Part shown: piece by piece, positions 49,177 through 57,089 of the stretch
Position numbering within the stretch: the first letter of the stretch is position 1
How the letters are laid out: the number at the start of each line of letters is the position of its first letter
Assembly (NCBI RefSeq): GCF_006376675.1
Contig: NZ_VEWK01000002.1
Coordinates: 62,001-126,000 of the forward strand
DNA length: 64,000 nt
DNA from: Brucella pecoris
Lineage (GTDB): Bacteria; Pseudomonadota; Alphaproteobacteria; Rhizobiales; Rhizobiaceae
Direction of reading: 5' to 3'
Notes under the pieces: model-generated
Database searches by the model: none
What the model saw: only the letters and a program-made list of their open reading frames with translations
Told to the model about the DNA's origin: nothing
Program-made: the position numbers and the translations under genes

Positions 49177-49281
49177 TTAGAGCACATCCCGAAAAGTGTG
49201 AAACGGCTTTGGGAAAAGATGTGCGTTAAAACAAACACTTAGGGCAGCGATCTGATTCAATCAGATCGAAGCGCGCTCTAA
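49177..49281 (+). repeat. Full-length dispersed ~105 bp repeat
   Basis: Begins TTAGAGCACATCCCGAAAAG and TGTGAAACGG and ends CGCGCTCTAA, with an inner hairpin GATCTGATT/AATCAGATC. The left end matches the copy at 51123; start and end (TTAGAGC, GCTCTAA) form the terminal inverted repeat seen in the other copies. Confidence 0.72.
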
Positions 49282-49349
49282 GCCGCCCGAATTGGGCGGC
49301 GATGAGATATTCAGTATTCTGAAAAGATTCGAGAGCCTGGCAAGGCTGT

Positions 49350-49374
49350 GCTGGTTCGCTCGATGCGAACCAGC
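49350..49374 (-). terminator. Stem-loop after the amino-acid binding protein gene
   Basis: GCTGGTTCGC and GCGAACCAGC form a perfect 10-base stem around TCGAT, 19 bases after the stop codon. There is no T-run on the minus strand, so it may stabilise the mRNA rather than terminate. Confidence 0.55.
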
Positions 49375-49392
49375 CTTTTCCTTCTTGTCTGG

Positions 49393-50199
49393 TCAGTTTT
49401 CAGCGCCGTAGGCGTCGAAATCAAAATACTTGTCGTTGACTTCCTTGTACTTGCCGTTCGCGCGGATTGCCTTGATGGCATTGTTGAACTTTTCAACCAG
49501 TTCTGGACGGCCCTTCTTCAAGGCAACGCCGACGCCGACGCCATGGATATTGTCATCCGACGGATAGGTGCCGACCATCTTGCAGCAGGCGCCATCCGGC
49601 GTCTTCAGCCACTCGCTCAGCGTTACACTGTCGTCGTTGACGGCATCAAGGCGGCCATTGGCCATATCAAGCCGATATTCTTCGGCTGTCGGATAGGCCT
49701 TGATCGTGCTGTCGGTGAAAGCGTGTTCGGCATAATTTGCGTGTGTCGTAGACACCTGAACACCGATCGTCTTGCCGGCAAGGTCTTCCTTGGTCACACC
49801 CTTGATATCGCTATCCTTGGGCACCGCAATGCCGGGAGGTGTGTTGTAGTATTTGTTGGAGAAGTCGACCTGCTTCTTGCGCTCGTCCGTGATCGACATG
49901 GAAGAAACATAAGCGTCGAATTTGCCGGCTTGCAGTGCCGGAATGGTGCCATCCCACTCCTGGGTAATGAATGTGCACTCGGCTTTCATTTCCTCGCAAA
50001 GCGCTCTTGCGATATCGACATCGAAGCCCGACAACGAGCCATCAGGATTGGTGAAATTGAACGGCGGATATGCGCCTTCTGTTCCGATTACAAGTTTCAG
50101 CGGCTCGTCGGCATTTGCAGTGCCAATTGCCAAACCACCCGTCGTGGCCACGATCCCCACAATCGAAGCTGCCACAGCGATACGCTTTAAAACGCGCAT
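49393..50199 (-). CDS. Amino-acid ABC transporter periplasmic binding protein (Lys/Arg/Orn/His type)
   Basis: Exported solute receptor of 268 residues, start ATG 50199 (MRVLKRIAVAASIVGIVATT), signal cleaved near TANA/DEP at residue 31. It has the family-3 signatures LVIGTEGAYPPFNF, GSLSGFDVDIARALCEEM and AYVSSMSITDERKKQVDFSNKYY, closest to basic-amino-acid receptors. No permease or ATPase genes are adjacent, so it is an orphan that must use components encoded elsewhere. Confidence 0.93.
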   Translation of the reverse strand: MRVLKRIAVAASIVGIVATTGGLAIGTANADEPLKLVIGTEGAYPPFNFTNPDGSLSGFDVDIARALCEEMKAECTFITQEWDGTIPALQAGKFDAYVSSMSITDERKKQVDFSNKYYNTPPGIAVPKDSDIKGVTKEDLAGKTIGVQVSTTHANYAEHAFTDSTIKAYPTAEEYRLDMANGRLDAVNDDSVTLSEWLKTPDGACCKMVGTYPSDDNIHGVGVGVALKKGRPELVEKFNNAIKAIRANGKYKEVNDKYFDFDAYGAEN

Positions 50200-50418
50200 T
50201 CCAAGTCCTCCCATTTTAGTTTGACTGGTTCCAGAATTGGTCTTCCGGTTCAGCCCTTGCAAAGGGGAAGATTCACAATCGTCATTGCGAAGTGCCGACT
50301 CGTTATGATTTCTCCCCCATCATCATCAATAGATGGTTCTACAGAGCTTGCACAACGTCTTTTCAAGAAAGGTGAAGCAGTTGAGGATGCGCTTCAGACA
50401 GGCAGCGAAACGAAACGC

Positions 50419-50739
50419 TCAGCCGCCGGTACATGCGGAAGGAACGGCTCGGCCAACGCCCCAGGATAGACGTCCTTGCACGATGGTCAGTGTTTGCCTG
50501 CCGTTCGAATAGGTGGTTCCTTCCTGGCCCATGGCGGGCAGATCGACAGCAGCGGCCCCGTTGACGGATACCGAAGCACGATCACCGAAAAGACGCACTG
50601 CCAGATGTGTGCCATCCTCGCATGTATATTCGCTGACAGGATAGGGGTTGCCCGCGCCGATAGAGGCGCCAGACGCTGAATGCTCGAAGCTTGCGAGCAT
50701 CAGAATACTGATCGCCGCGACCGATAAATTTCTCAGCAT
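50419..50739 (-). CDS. MliC-family lysozyme inhibitor-like protein
   Basis: A 106-residue exported protein (signal MLRNLSVAAISILMLASFEH, cleavage near residue 25). The mature part has the MliC/PliC pattern: VSEYTCEDGTHLAVRLFGDRASVSV and the C-terminal GQEGTTYSNGRQTLTIVQGRLSWG with a final Cys. MliC proteins guard peptidoglycan against C-type lysozyme. I start at ATG 50739; a longer frame reaches 50823 without an export signal. No lipobox is seen, so it is periplasmic rather than a lipoprotein. Confidence 0.85.
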   Translation of the reverse strand: MLRNLSVAAISILMLASFEHSASGASIGAGNPYPVSEYTCEDGTHLAVRLFGDRASVSVNGAAAVDLPAMGQEGTTYSNGRQTLTIVQGRLSWGVGRAVPSACTGG

Positions 50740-50948
50740 AACGGTTCTCCAAATGGGTACACCAACGCAGTTGAAGCAAAGAAATATTTCGTCTTTCCCG
50801 GTCTTCGGTACACTTCGAGTCATATTCGATGCAAAAGGCGGATGGCGCAGCCGGATTGGATATCTTTACCACGTCGTCAACGGCGGCTGCAACACGGCCA
50901 GATGTTGCCCCAAATGAGCAGCATGGCTAACGGCGATATCGAAATAAA

Positions 50949-51025
50949 TGGCGCACCCGACAGGATTCGAACCTGTGACCTCTGCCTTCGGAGGGCAGCA
51001 CTCTATCCAGCTGAGCTACGGGTGC
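50949..51025 (-). tRNA. tRNA-Arg (anticodon CCG)
   Basis: Cloverleaf on the minus strand: acceptor GCACCCG/CGGGTGC, D arm AGCTCAGCTGGATAGAGT, anticodon stem CTGCC/GGCAG with loop CTCCGAA (CCG), TpsiC GGTTCGAATCC, encoded CCA. 77 bases. Confidence 0.97.
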
Positions 51026-51122
51026 ATCGCCGGAAGGCTCGAAGCCTTTTCATGCGCGTTTCTAACTGAACCGCGCATGTGCATCAATGGCTTATTTTGA
51101 TTAAGCGACGCAAATTTTGCCG

Positions 51123-51186
51123 TTAAAGCACATCCCGAAAAGTGTGAAACGGTTTCCGGCTAAGATGCGTGCCAGAACAAACACGT
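51123..51186 (+). repeat. Partial dispersed repeat at the 3' end of the ABC-F gene
   Basis: GTTAAAGCACATCCCGAAAA followed by GTGTGAAACGG matches the left half of the element at 49177. It breaks off at the stop codon of the ABC-F gene, with no right-hand hairpin. Confidence 0.6.
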
Positions 51187-52808
51187 TACGAACGCAACCC
51201 CGGAGCCTCCTGCCCCGTGCGCTCCACATATTCCGTATAACCACCGCCATATTGATGAATGCCGTCCGGCGTCAGTTCCAGAACGCGGTTCGACAACGCG
51301 CCAAGGAAATGCCGATCGTGCGATACGAACAGCATTGTGCCCTCATAGGAAGCCAGCGCCTTGATGAGCATTTCCTTCGTATCGAGATCAAGATGGTTGG
51401 TCGGTTCGTCAAGAACGAGGAAATTCGGCGGATCGAACAGCATTGCCGCCATGACCAGACGCGCCTTTTCGCCGCCCGACAGCACACGGCATTTCTTTTC
51501 GATATCGTCGCCGGAAAATCCAAAGCAGCCAGAGAGAGCGCGAAGCGGCGCTTGGCCTGCCTTTGGAAAACGCTCTTCCAGCCATTCCAGTATCGTTGCG
51601 TCGCCGTCGAGCACATCCATCGCATGCTGTGCAAAATAGCCGAGCTTGACGCTGGCGCCGATATTGACGTTGCCCTTGTCCGGCTCAGCAGCCCCTGCAA
51701 CCAGTTTCAGCAGCGTCGATTTTCCCGCACCGTTGATGCCCATGATGCACCAGCGTTCGCGACGGCGAACCATGAAATCCAAACCGTCATAGATCGTGCG
51801 GCTTCCATAGGTTTTGTGCACGCCCTTGAAGCTGACGACGTCTTCACCCGAACGCGGCGCGGGTGCGAAATCGAAGGCGACCGTCTGACGGCGGCGTGGC
51901 GGTTCCACGCGGTCGATTTTCTCCAGCTTCTTTACACGGCTTTGTACCTGAGAAGCATGGGAAGCGCGCGCCTTGAAGCGCTCGATGAACTTGATTTCCT
52001 TGGCAAGCATGGCCTGCTGGCGTTCGAACTGGGCCTGCTGCTGCTTTTCATTCAGCGCCCGCTGGCCCTCATAGAAGGCATAATCGCCGGAATAGGTTGT
52101 GAGCGAGCCACCGTCGATTTCAATGATCTTGGTCACGATGCGATTCATGAACTCGCGGTCGTGCGAGGTCATCAGCAACGCGCCGTCATAGTTCTTGAGA
52201 AATGCTTCCAGCCAGATGAGGCTTTCGAGATCCAGATGGTTGCTCGGTTCGTCGAGCAGCATTACGTCCGGGCGCATCAGCAGAATACGCCCCAGCGCGA
52301 CACGCATTTTCCAGCCGCCGGAGAGCTTGCCGACATCGCCATCCATCATTTCCTGCGAGAAGCTGAGACCTGCCAGAACCTCGCGTGCACGGCCATCCAG
52401 ACCATAGCCATCGAGCTCCTCGTAGCGCGCCTGCACTTCACCGTAGCGTTCAATAATCGCGTCCATCTCGTCCATGCGGTCCGGATCGACCATTGCGGCT
52501 TCCAGCTCGCGGAGTTCTGCTGCAACCACGCTGACAGGGCCCGCACCTTCCATCACTTCCGCAACGGCGGATCGACCACCCATCTCACCGACATTCTGGT
52601 CGAAATAACCGACTGTCACGCCCTTTTCGACGCCGACCTGCCCTTCATCCGGCTGTTCATCGCCGGTAATCATGCGAAACAGGGTCGTTTTGCCTGCACC
52701 ATTGGGACCGACAAGGCCGATCTTTTCGCCACGGTTCAAAGCGGCGGAAGCCTCGATAAAGAGAATGCGGTGGCTGTTGGACTTGCTGATATTGTCGATG
52801 CGGATCAT
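51186..52808 (-). CDS. ABC-F family ATPase (ribosome-associated)
   Basis: A soluble protein of 540 residues with two ABC domains and no membrane part. The first Walker A is GPNGAGKTTLFRM and the second [12 protein letters not shown]; the signatures LSGGWKMRVALGR and LSGGEKARLVMAA are each followed by DEPSNHLD or DEPTNHLD. A charged inter-domain linker with QAQFERQQAMLAKEIKFIERF is the ABC-F hallmark. ABC-F proteins act at the ribosomal E site; this one is nearest the YbiT/Uup-like housekeeping group rather than a resistance factor. I start at ATG 52808; the longer frame is foreign. Confidence 0.93.
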   Translation of the reverse strand: MIRIDNISKSNSHRILFIEASAALNRGEKIGLVGPNGAGKTTLFRMITGDEQPDEGQVGVEKGVTVGYFDQNVGEMGGRSAVAEVMEGAGPVSVVAAELRELEAAMVDPDRMDEMDAIIERYGEVQARYEELDGYGLDGRAREVLAGLSFSQEMMDGDVGKLSGGWKMRVALGRILLMRPDVMLLDEPSNHLDLESLIWLEAFLKNYDGALLMTSHDREFMNRIVTKIIEIDGGSLTTYSGDYAFYEGQRALNEKQQQAQFERQQAMLAKEIKFIERFKARASHASQVQSRVKKLEKIDRVEPPRRRQTVAFDFAPAPRSGEDVVSFKGVHKTYGSRTIYDGLDFMVRRRERWCIMGINGAGKSTLLKLVAGAAEPDKGNVNIGASVKLGYFAQHAMDVLDGDATILEWLEERFPKAGQAPLRALSGCFGFSGDDIEKKCRVLSGGEKARLVMAAMLFDPPNFLVLDEPTNHLDLDTKEMLIKALASYEGTMLFVSHDRHFLGALSNRVLELTPDGIHQYGGGYTEYVERTGQEAPGLRS

Positions 52809-52925
52809 GGAACGGGAGGACTTTGCAAGATGGTGTGGAGTGTAAGGGGATCGCGTTGCGGCCTCCCTATGCCACGGCGGCACCGGCAAGTCACCCCGCT
52901 TCGCGATTGAACAGCGCCGTTCAAG

Positions 52926-53975
52926 TCATGGAATGTTGTGCAGCCATTGCCGGGTCGAGAATTTTTCGACCACAAGCTTTTCCGCAGCCGCATATTCTTC
53001 CGGCGTAATCTTGCTGCTCACACCGCCATTCAACGACACAAAAGTGTCCTTCATACGCTTGATAACTTCTTCGCGTGGCAGTCCGGTCTGGCTGCGCACC
53101 GGATCAACGCGCTTGACTGCGCTTGCCGTGCCCTTGTCGCTCAGCTTTTCGCGCCCGATGCGTAGAACCTTCACCATTTTCTCGGCATCCATGTCATAGG
53201 CCATGGTGACGTGATGGAGGACAGTTCCCCTGGAAAAGCGTTTTTGCGCCGCGCCGCCGATCTTGCCCTTGGAACTCGAAATGTCGTTGAGTGGCTTGTA
53301 GAAAGCGTCGATGCCGAGCGAATTGAGTGCTTTCAGCACCCAATCGTCCAGAAATGCATAGGAATCGGCAAAACTCATGTCACGCACCAGCTCGCCGGGC
53401 GCATAGAGCGAATAGGTGATGGTGCTGCCTGGCTCCACGAACATGGCGCCGCCGCCGGTAACGCGACGGACGGTTTCGACACCGAATTCCCGTGTTGCTT
53501 CCATATCGACTTCGTTGCGCAGTGACTGGAACGCGCCGATGATGATTGCCGGGCGTTCCCATTCCCAGAAGCGCAATGTCGGCGCGCGACGTCCTGCGGC
53601 AACTTCCTGCGCCAGAACCTCGTCCAGCGCGAGATGCATGGCGGGTGAAACAGCAGGCATTTCAACTATCTGCCATTCAAAGTCCCGCCATGTGCGCGCA
53701 ACACCCAAGGCACGCCGGACGGCAATCGCAATCGCTTCCGGGCTGAAGCCGAGCATCATGGCGTCGGGCCGCAGGCCTGCCCTCACCGCATCGGCAATCT
53801 GCTCCGACGACGCATCGGCCGAAAGACCATCGATAGCGTTGCGGATATCCTCCAGAGCCTCATCAGGCTCAAGGAAGAAATCACCCGCCACCTGCACATC
53901 GCTCAGACGACCGTCACGAACCTCCAGATCGACAACGACAAGTTTTCCGCCGTGGACTTTGTATTCGCCGTGCAT
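52926..53975 (-). CDS. lplA: Lipoate-protein ligase with N-terminal accessory domain
   Basis: Attaches lipoate to dehydrogenase E2 and GcvH proteins. It has 349 residues. The C-terminal two thirds is the catalytic domain: APTLRFWEWERPAIIIGAFQ, RRVTGGGAMFVEPGSTITYSL and the catalytic-Lys motif GKIGGAAQKR near residue 245. The first ~85 residues (MHGEYKVHGGKLVVVDLEVR, FLEPDEALEDIRNAI) are an LplB-like accessory domain, which in E. coli LplA is at the C terminus. The order is therefore swapped. The gene stands alone on the minus strand. Confidence 0.9.
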   Translation of the reverse strand: MHGEYKVHGGKLVVVDLEVRDGRLSDVQVAGDFFLEPDEALEDIRNAIDGLSADASSEQIADAVRAGLRPDAMMLGFSPEAIAIAVRRALGVARTWRDFEWQIVEMPAVSPAMHLALDEVLAQEVAAGRRAPTLRFWEWERPAIIIGAFQSLRNEVDMEATREFGVETVRRVTGGGAMFVEPGSTITYSLYAPGELVRDMSFADSYAFLDDWVLKALNSLGIDAFYKPLNDISSSKGKIGGAAQKRFSRGTVLHHVTMAYDMDAEKMVKVLRIGREKLSDKGTASAVKRVDPVRSQTGLPREEVIKRMKDTFVSLNGGVSSKITPEEYAAAEKLVVEKFSTRQWLHNIP

Positions 53976-54060
53976 GGGTGCAGCCTTCCGAAGAGTGAAC
54001 GTGAGTGCTTCACTCTCATTTCATGAAATCTACAGGAAAGGAAGCTGCCTTAAGCCGGGA

Positions 54061-54207
54061 TTATATGTCGGCTTCCGCAGGAACGGTACGTTGAATGAGC
54101 GACGTCTCGCGCACTTCCTTCGTTTTGTGGCCGACATAAAACCCGGCAGCAATCATAGCCACCAGAATAATGACGATCGATTTGAAACTGAAAGGTAGAT
54201 GACGCAT
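54061..54207 (-). CDS. 48-residue single-pass membrane protein, hypothetical
   Basis: The short frame begins MRHLPFSFKSIVIILVAMIA, one TM segment with a basic N side, then GFYVGHKTKEVRETSLIQRT and an acidic end. GGAG lies about 13 bases before the ATG, which is rather far. It is alone in a 425-base gap between lplA and the cysteine-rich secreted protein. It follows the topology of many small rhizobial membrane proteins; no family is recognised. Confidence 0.45.
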   Translation of the reverse strand: MRHLPFSFKSIVIILVAMIAAGFYVGHKTKEVRETSLIQRTVPAEADI

Positions 54208-54401
54208 TTCGGATACTCACTCCGACTGCAAGCAAACCAGAGCAGGAAACGATTGTCGACCCCACACAAGTTCGGCTTCGTGAACATTCGCAAATTTCGA
54301 TTGGATGTTGCAGCCTTGCAGCTTTTTACGGGTTACGCATTCATCCTCTATTCAAGATATCGGAACTAAAGCATATTTCATCTATATCAGAGGGAATCAT
54401 C

Positions 54402-54935
54402 ATGATACCTGCACTCAAAACGACTGTTGCTTCATTATGTCTTGGTGGCTTTGTGACCGCCTTCGGTCCATTTGTTACGCAGGCATCTGCAGCCCAGTTG
54501 CAGCGCTGCGCAAGCGAAAATGGGGTCTGCCAACTGCCTTATCCGGCTGAAGTGGTCTATGGAACAGGCGGACAGAATACGTCGCGCTTCATCGACCGAC
54601 CGCAGGTTACCTGCTCGAACAGGGTCTTCGGTGATCCGGCGCCCGGCAAAAAGAAAAGCTGCTCCTTCGTCGTACAGGATCGTTGGGACAGGCCGGATCG
54701 GCCAGGCCGTCCTGATCGCCCCGGTCGCCCCGACCGGTATGACGACAATGATCGCGATTGGAGTCGCTGCGCCAAGGAAGGTGGATTCTGCGATTTCTAC
54801 GGTCGCAAGCGCGTCCGCTATGGCGCAAATGGCCGGTTCACGGAAGGCGTCTTCCGCAATGGCGTTCGGTGTGATAACCGCGCATTCGGCGATCCGGCAC
54901 GCGGCAAGGCCAAGGCTTGCTACGTCCTCGATTGA
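54402..54935 (+). CDS. Secreted two-module cysteine-rich protein
   Basis: A 177-residue exported protein: signal MIPALKTTVASLCLGGFVTA to about ASA/AQ at residue 31. It then has two copies of a ~45-residue module with the pattern CxxExGxCxxxxxxxVxYGxxG, and VxCxNRxFGDPxxGKxKxC: residues about 35-88 and 123-175. Between them lies a linker of repeated RPDRPGR units (DRWDRPDRPGRPDRPG) and an acidic patch. Each module has four Cys, suggesting two disulfides. The YGANG...FGDP layout recalls modules attached to polysaccharide-active enzymes, so glycan binding is a reasonable but unproved guess. Confidence 0.8.
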   Translation: MIPALKTTVASLCLGGFVTAFGPFVTQASAAQLQRCASENGVCQLPYPAEVVYGTGGQNTSRFIDRPQVTCSNRVFGDPAPGKKKSCSFVVQDRWDRPDRPGRPDRPGRPDRYDDNDRDWSRCAKEGGFCDFYGRKRVRYGANGRFTEGVFRNGVRCDNRAFGDPARGKAKACYVLD

Positions 54936-54954
54936 CGACTGGACGTAAGGACAT

Positions 54955-54987
54955 GAAGGCCCGGACTGTTCGACAGTCCGGGCCTTC
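54955..54987 (+). terminator. Terminator after the cysteine-rich protein gene
   Basis: GAAGGCCCGGACTGT and ACAGTCCGGGCCTTC form a perfect 15-base stem with a TCG loop, 20 bases after the stop. Confidence 0.75.
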
Positions 54988-55092
54988 TAGGGCGGTTCCG
55001 GTTTAAATGGAATCGTCGGAACCGCTCTATCTATTTGTTTTCACGCATTATCCGACGCAAAACCGCTTCGCACTTTTGCTGGAAATGCTCTA
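54988..55092 (-). repeat. Full-length dispersed ~105 bp repeat
   Basis: Inverted relative to the copy at 44334. On the plus strand the hairpin half is TAGGGCGGTTCCG and CGGAACCGCTCTA, then GCATTATCCGACGCAAAACC, GCTTCGCACTTTTGCTGGAA, ATGCTCTAA. It lies immediately after the terminator of the secreted-protein gene. Confidence 0.78.
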
Positions 55093-55140
55093 ATATGGTT
55101 GAACTGGAATCGTGAAAAACATTATAACTATTTGTTTTTA

Positions 55141-56214
55141 TTATATATTGTCCCGATTTTCACTGAAAATGCTATAGCAATTTCGTCCTTTGCCTTTCGC
55201 TGCATAGAGCGCGATATCCGCATTGCGGGCCAGCGCCTCGGGCGATGAGCCGTCGCGCGGTGCGAGAACAGCGCCGACGCTTGCCGAGACATCAAGATTG
55301 ACGCCGTGAATGACAAAGGGCTCGCGAAAAGCTTCGACAACCTTTCCTGCAACTAACTCTATATTTTCCCGGCAGTCGTCATCGGGAAGAATGACGGCAA
55401 ATTCGTCACCGCCCACACGCACTGGAATATCGGTTTCCCTCAATGCAGAGCGCAGACGTCGTGCCGCCTCAATCAGAAGCGTGTCGCCCATCAAATGACC
55501 GTAAGTATCATTGACTGCCTTGAACCGATCGAGATCGATCAGCAGGGCACCAATGGGTTTGCCCTGCTGCAACGCTTTTTCGATCAGCGGAACGGCGAGT
55601 TCGGTCAGTGCCCCGCGGTTATAAAGCTTGGTCAACCGGTCTGTCAGTGCGAGGCGTTTGAGAGCGGTGGAATCATCGTTAAGAAATTTGTTCGTCTTCT
55701 GCAGGCGCAACAATCCACTTGCAACGCGGGCAAAGTCCTCGAGCTTGGTGCGCTCTGTATCAGAAAGCTGTCTGGGCGCATTATCGAGAATGCATAAGGA
55801 GCCTACGATTAACCCGTTCTCTATAGAGACCGGCGCACCTGCATAGAAGCGGAAACGCGGTTCGCCGGTCACATAGGGCATTGCGCAGAAGAAGTCGTTT
55901 TCGACCATGTTTTCGATGACGAAAAGTTTGCCGCTTTCCACGACAAACGTGCACGCGGTCAGCTCGCGCGGACAGCTACTGACCTTTTCGCCCGCATTGG
56001 CAGCAACGCGCTGCCAGTCCTCGTCGACGATGTTGAGAGCAGCTGTGCTGACGCCAAAAACATCTTTCACAAGCGATACAAGCGTATCCAGTTCAGGCAG
56101 CCCAAGGCTCGTCACTGAAACCAGACTGCGGACGCTTTCCAGTCGTTCGACTTCATTTGCAGGAACCGAAAAAGGCTTCGTTTCTGTCATCGAACTATAG
56201 GCATCCAAACTCAT
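55141..56214 (-). CDS. GAF-domain diguanylate cyclase
   Basis: Makes cyclic di-GMP from two GTP. The GAF sensor domain covers about residues 25-170 (CTFVVESGKLFVIENMVENDFF, YAGAPVSIENGLIVGSLCI), and the GGDEF domain about 190-350 with the intact active site RVGGDEFAVIL and DLDRFKAVNDTYGHLMGD. There is no TM segment, so it is cytoplasmic. I start at ATG 56214, which has GGTGAG six bases before; ATGs at 56229 and 56190 are alternatives. No clear I-site RxxD is seen five residues before GGDEF (RETDIPVRVGGDEF places RETD seven before), so product inhibition is uncertain. Confidence 0.92.
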   Translation of the reverse strand: MSLDAYSSMTETKPFSVPANEVERLESVRSLVSVTSLGLPELDTLVSLVKDVFGVSTAALNIVDEDWQRVAANAGEKVSSCPRELTACTFVVESGKLFVIENMVENDFFCAMPYVTGEPRFRFYAGAPVSIENGLIVGSLCILDNAPRQLSDTERTKLEDFARVASGLLRLQKTNKFLNDDSTALKRLALTDRLTKLYNRGALTELAVPLIEKALQQGKPIGALLIDLDRFKAVNDTYGHLMGDTLLIEAARRLRSALRETDIPVRVGGDEFAVILPDDDCRENIELVAGKVVEAFREPFVIHGVNLDVSASVGAVLAPRDGSSPEALARNADIALYAAKGKGRNCYSIFSENRDNI

Positions 56215-56648
56215 CATTCTCACCGTCATCCACACTACTTTCCGGGCTATAGATAGTGAAGACAACCGTGACAACAAGCCAAGCCTGCCGGAACCAGCCA
56301 AATTCGAACAGGTTTTCGTCCACCTAAAGCCACAGCGCAAGCTGGTGTTACATCATAAGAAGAAACGCGACCGATTGGTCACTGTTTCAGTCGCTGGAAA
56401 CATGGACTGGAGACCACCATAGTTTTACAACAATGCTTGTGCCGAAACCGGCGCTAATAGCCGATACTATCAGCAAGCACCATCAGAATGGGTGCTGGTC
56501 ATGGCATACCTTCCACGGGAAGGCGTCAATGCGTGACTCGTCAATTCAAATGCACGGGATGTTGATTCGTCATTGCAGACCTGACGAAGTTGTTTTCCTC
56601 GGTCATTCTCACGCCCAATCAAAAAAATTAGGTGGCAGGGGTAATGCT

Positions 56649-56750
56649 ATGATCCTCTTTTCTATTGTCATAGGCGTGTTGACGTCTGCGGTAGTGATCG
56701 CCGCATGTGTCATGCTTTGGAGATATGAACGGTCTGATCCTGCGGGATAA
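56649..56750 (+). CDS. 33-residue membrane peptide, hypothetical
   Basis: MILFSIVIGVLTSAVVIAAC forms one TM segment, followed by a charged end (MLWRYERSDPAG). AGGGG ends seven bases before the ATG. The frame is open further upstream (to 56433), but that part has no coherent character. It is alone between the diguanylate cyclase and tRNA-Val. Confidence 0.4.
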   Translation: MILFSIVIGVLTSAVVIAACVMLWRYERSDPAG

Positions 56751-56836
56751 GAATGAACAAGAACTGCGGCGGAGACGACGCATATCCGGCGAATGAAATA
56801 GACCGCACAAATTATTTCTATGGAAAAAGGATTTAA

Positions 56837-56911
56837 TGGTGGGCGTGACAGGGATTGAACCTGTGACCCCTCCCGTGTGAAGGGAGTGCTCTCCCGCTGA
56901 GCTACACGCCC
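56837..56911 (-). tRNA. tRNA-Val (anticodon CAC)
   Basis: Cloverleaf on the minus strand: acceptor GGGCGTG/CACGCCC, D arm AGCTCAGCGGGAGAGC, anticodon stem CTCCC/GGGAG with loop TTCACAC (CAC), TpsiC GGTTCAATCCC, encoded CCA. 75 bases. Confidence 0.97.
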
Positions 56912-57034
56912 GATGAGCCATGCTCAATCAAGGTGGTGCGGATATACTGGCCTGCGGCTGCATGAGTCAAGCGTCTCGCGAGCCTGTTCCCATAGAGATT
57001 TCAAATCATTCGAACAAAAGCTACGGATCAAACA

Positions 57035-57069
57035 AGAACGGCAATCACTTGATGAATGATTGCCGTTCT
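57035..57069 (-). terminator. Terminator after the L,D-transpeptidase gene
   Basis: AGAACGGCAATCA and TGATTGCCGTTCT form a perfect 13-base stem with a 9-base loop, followed on the minus strand by TGTTTG. Confidence 0.75.
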
Positions 57070-57089
57070 ACATCGATATGGAAAGGATT

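Noticed and set aside
51117..52910. A 597-codon open frame antisense to the ABC-F gene
   Set aside because: Begins inside a dispersed repeat and has no domain; ABC-F on the other strand is complete.
54690..54740. Short tandem repeats that could suggest a CRISPR-like or satellite array
   Set aside because: They are in frame and encode the RPDRPG linker of the secreted protein; no spacers are present.
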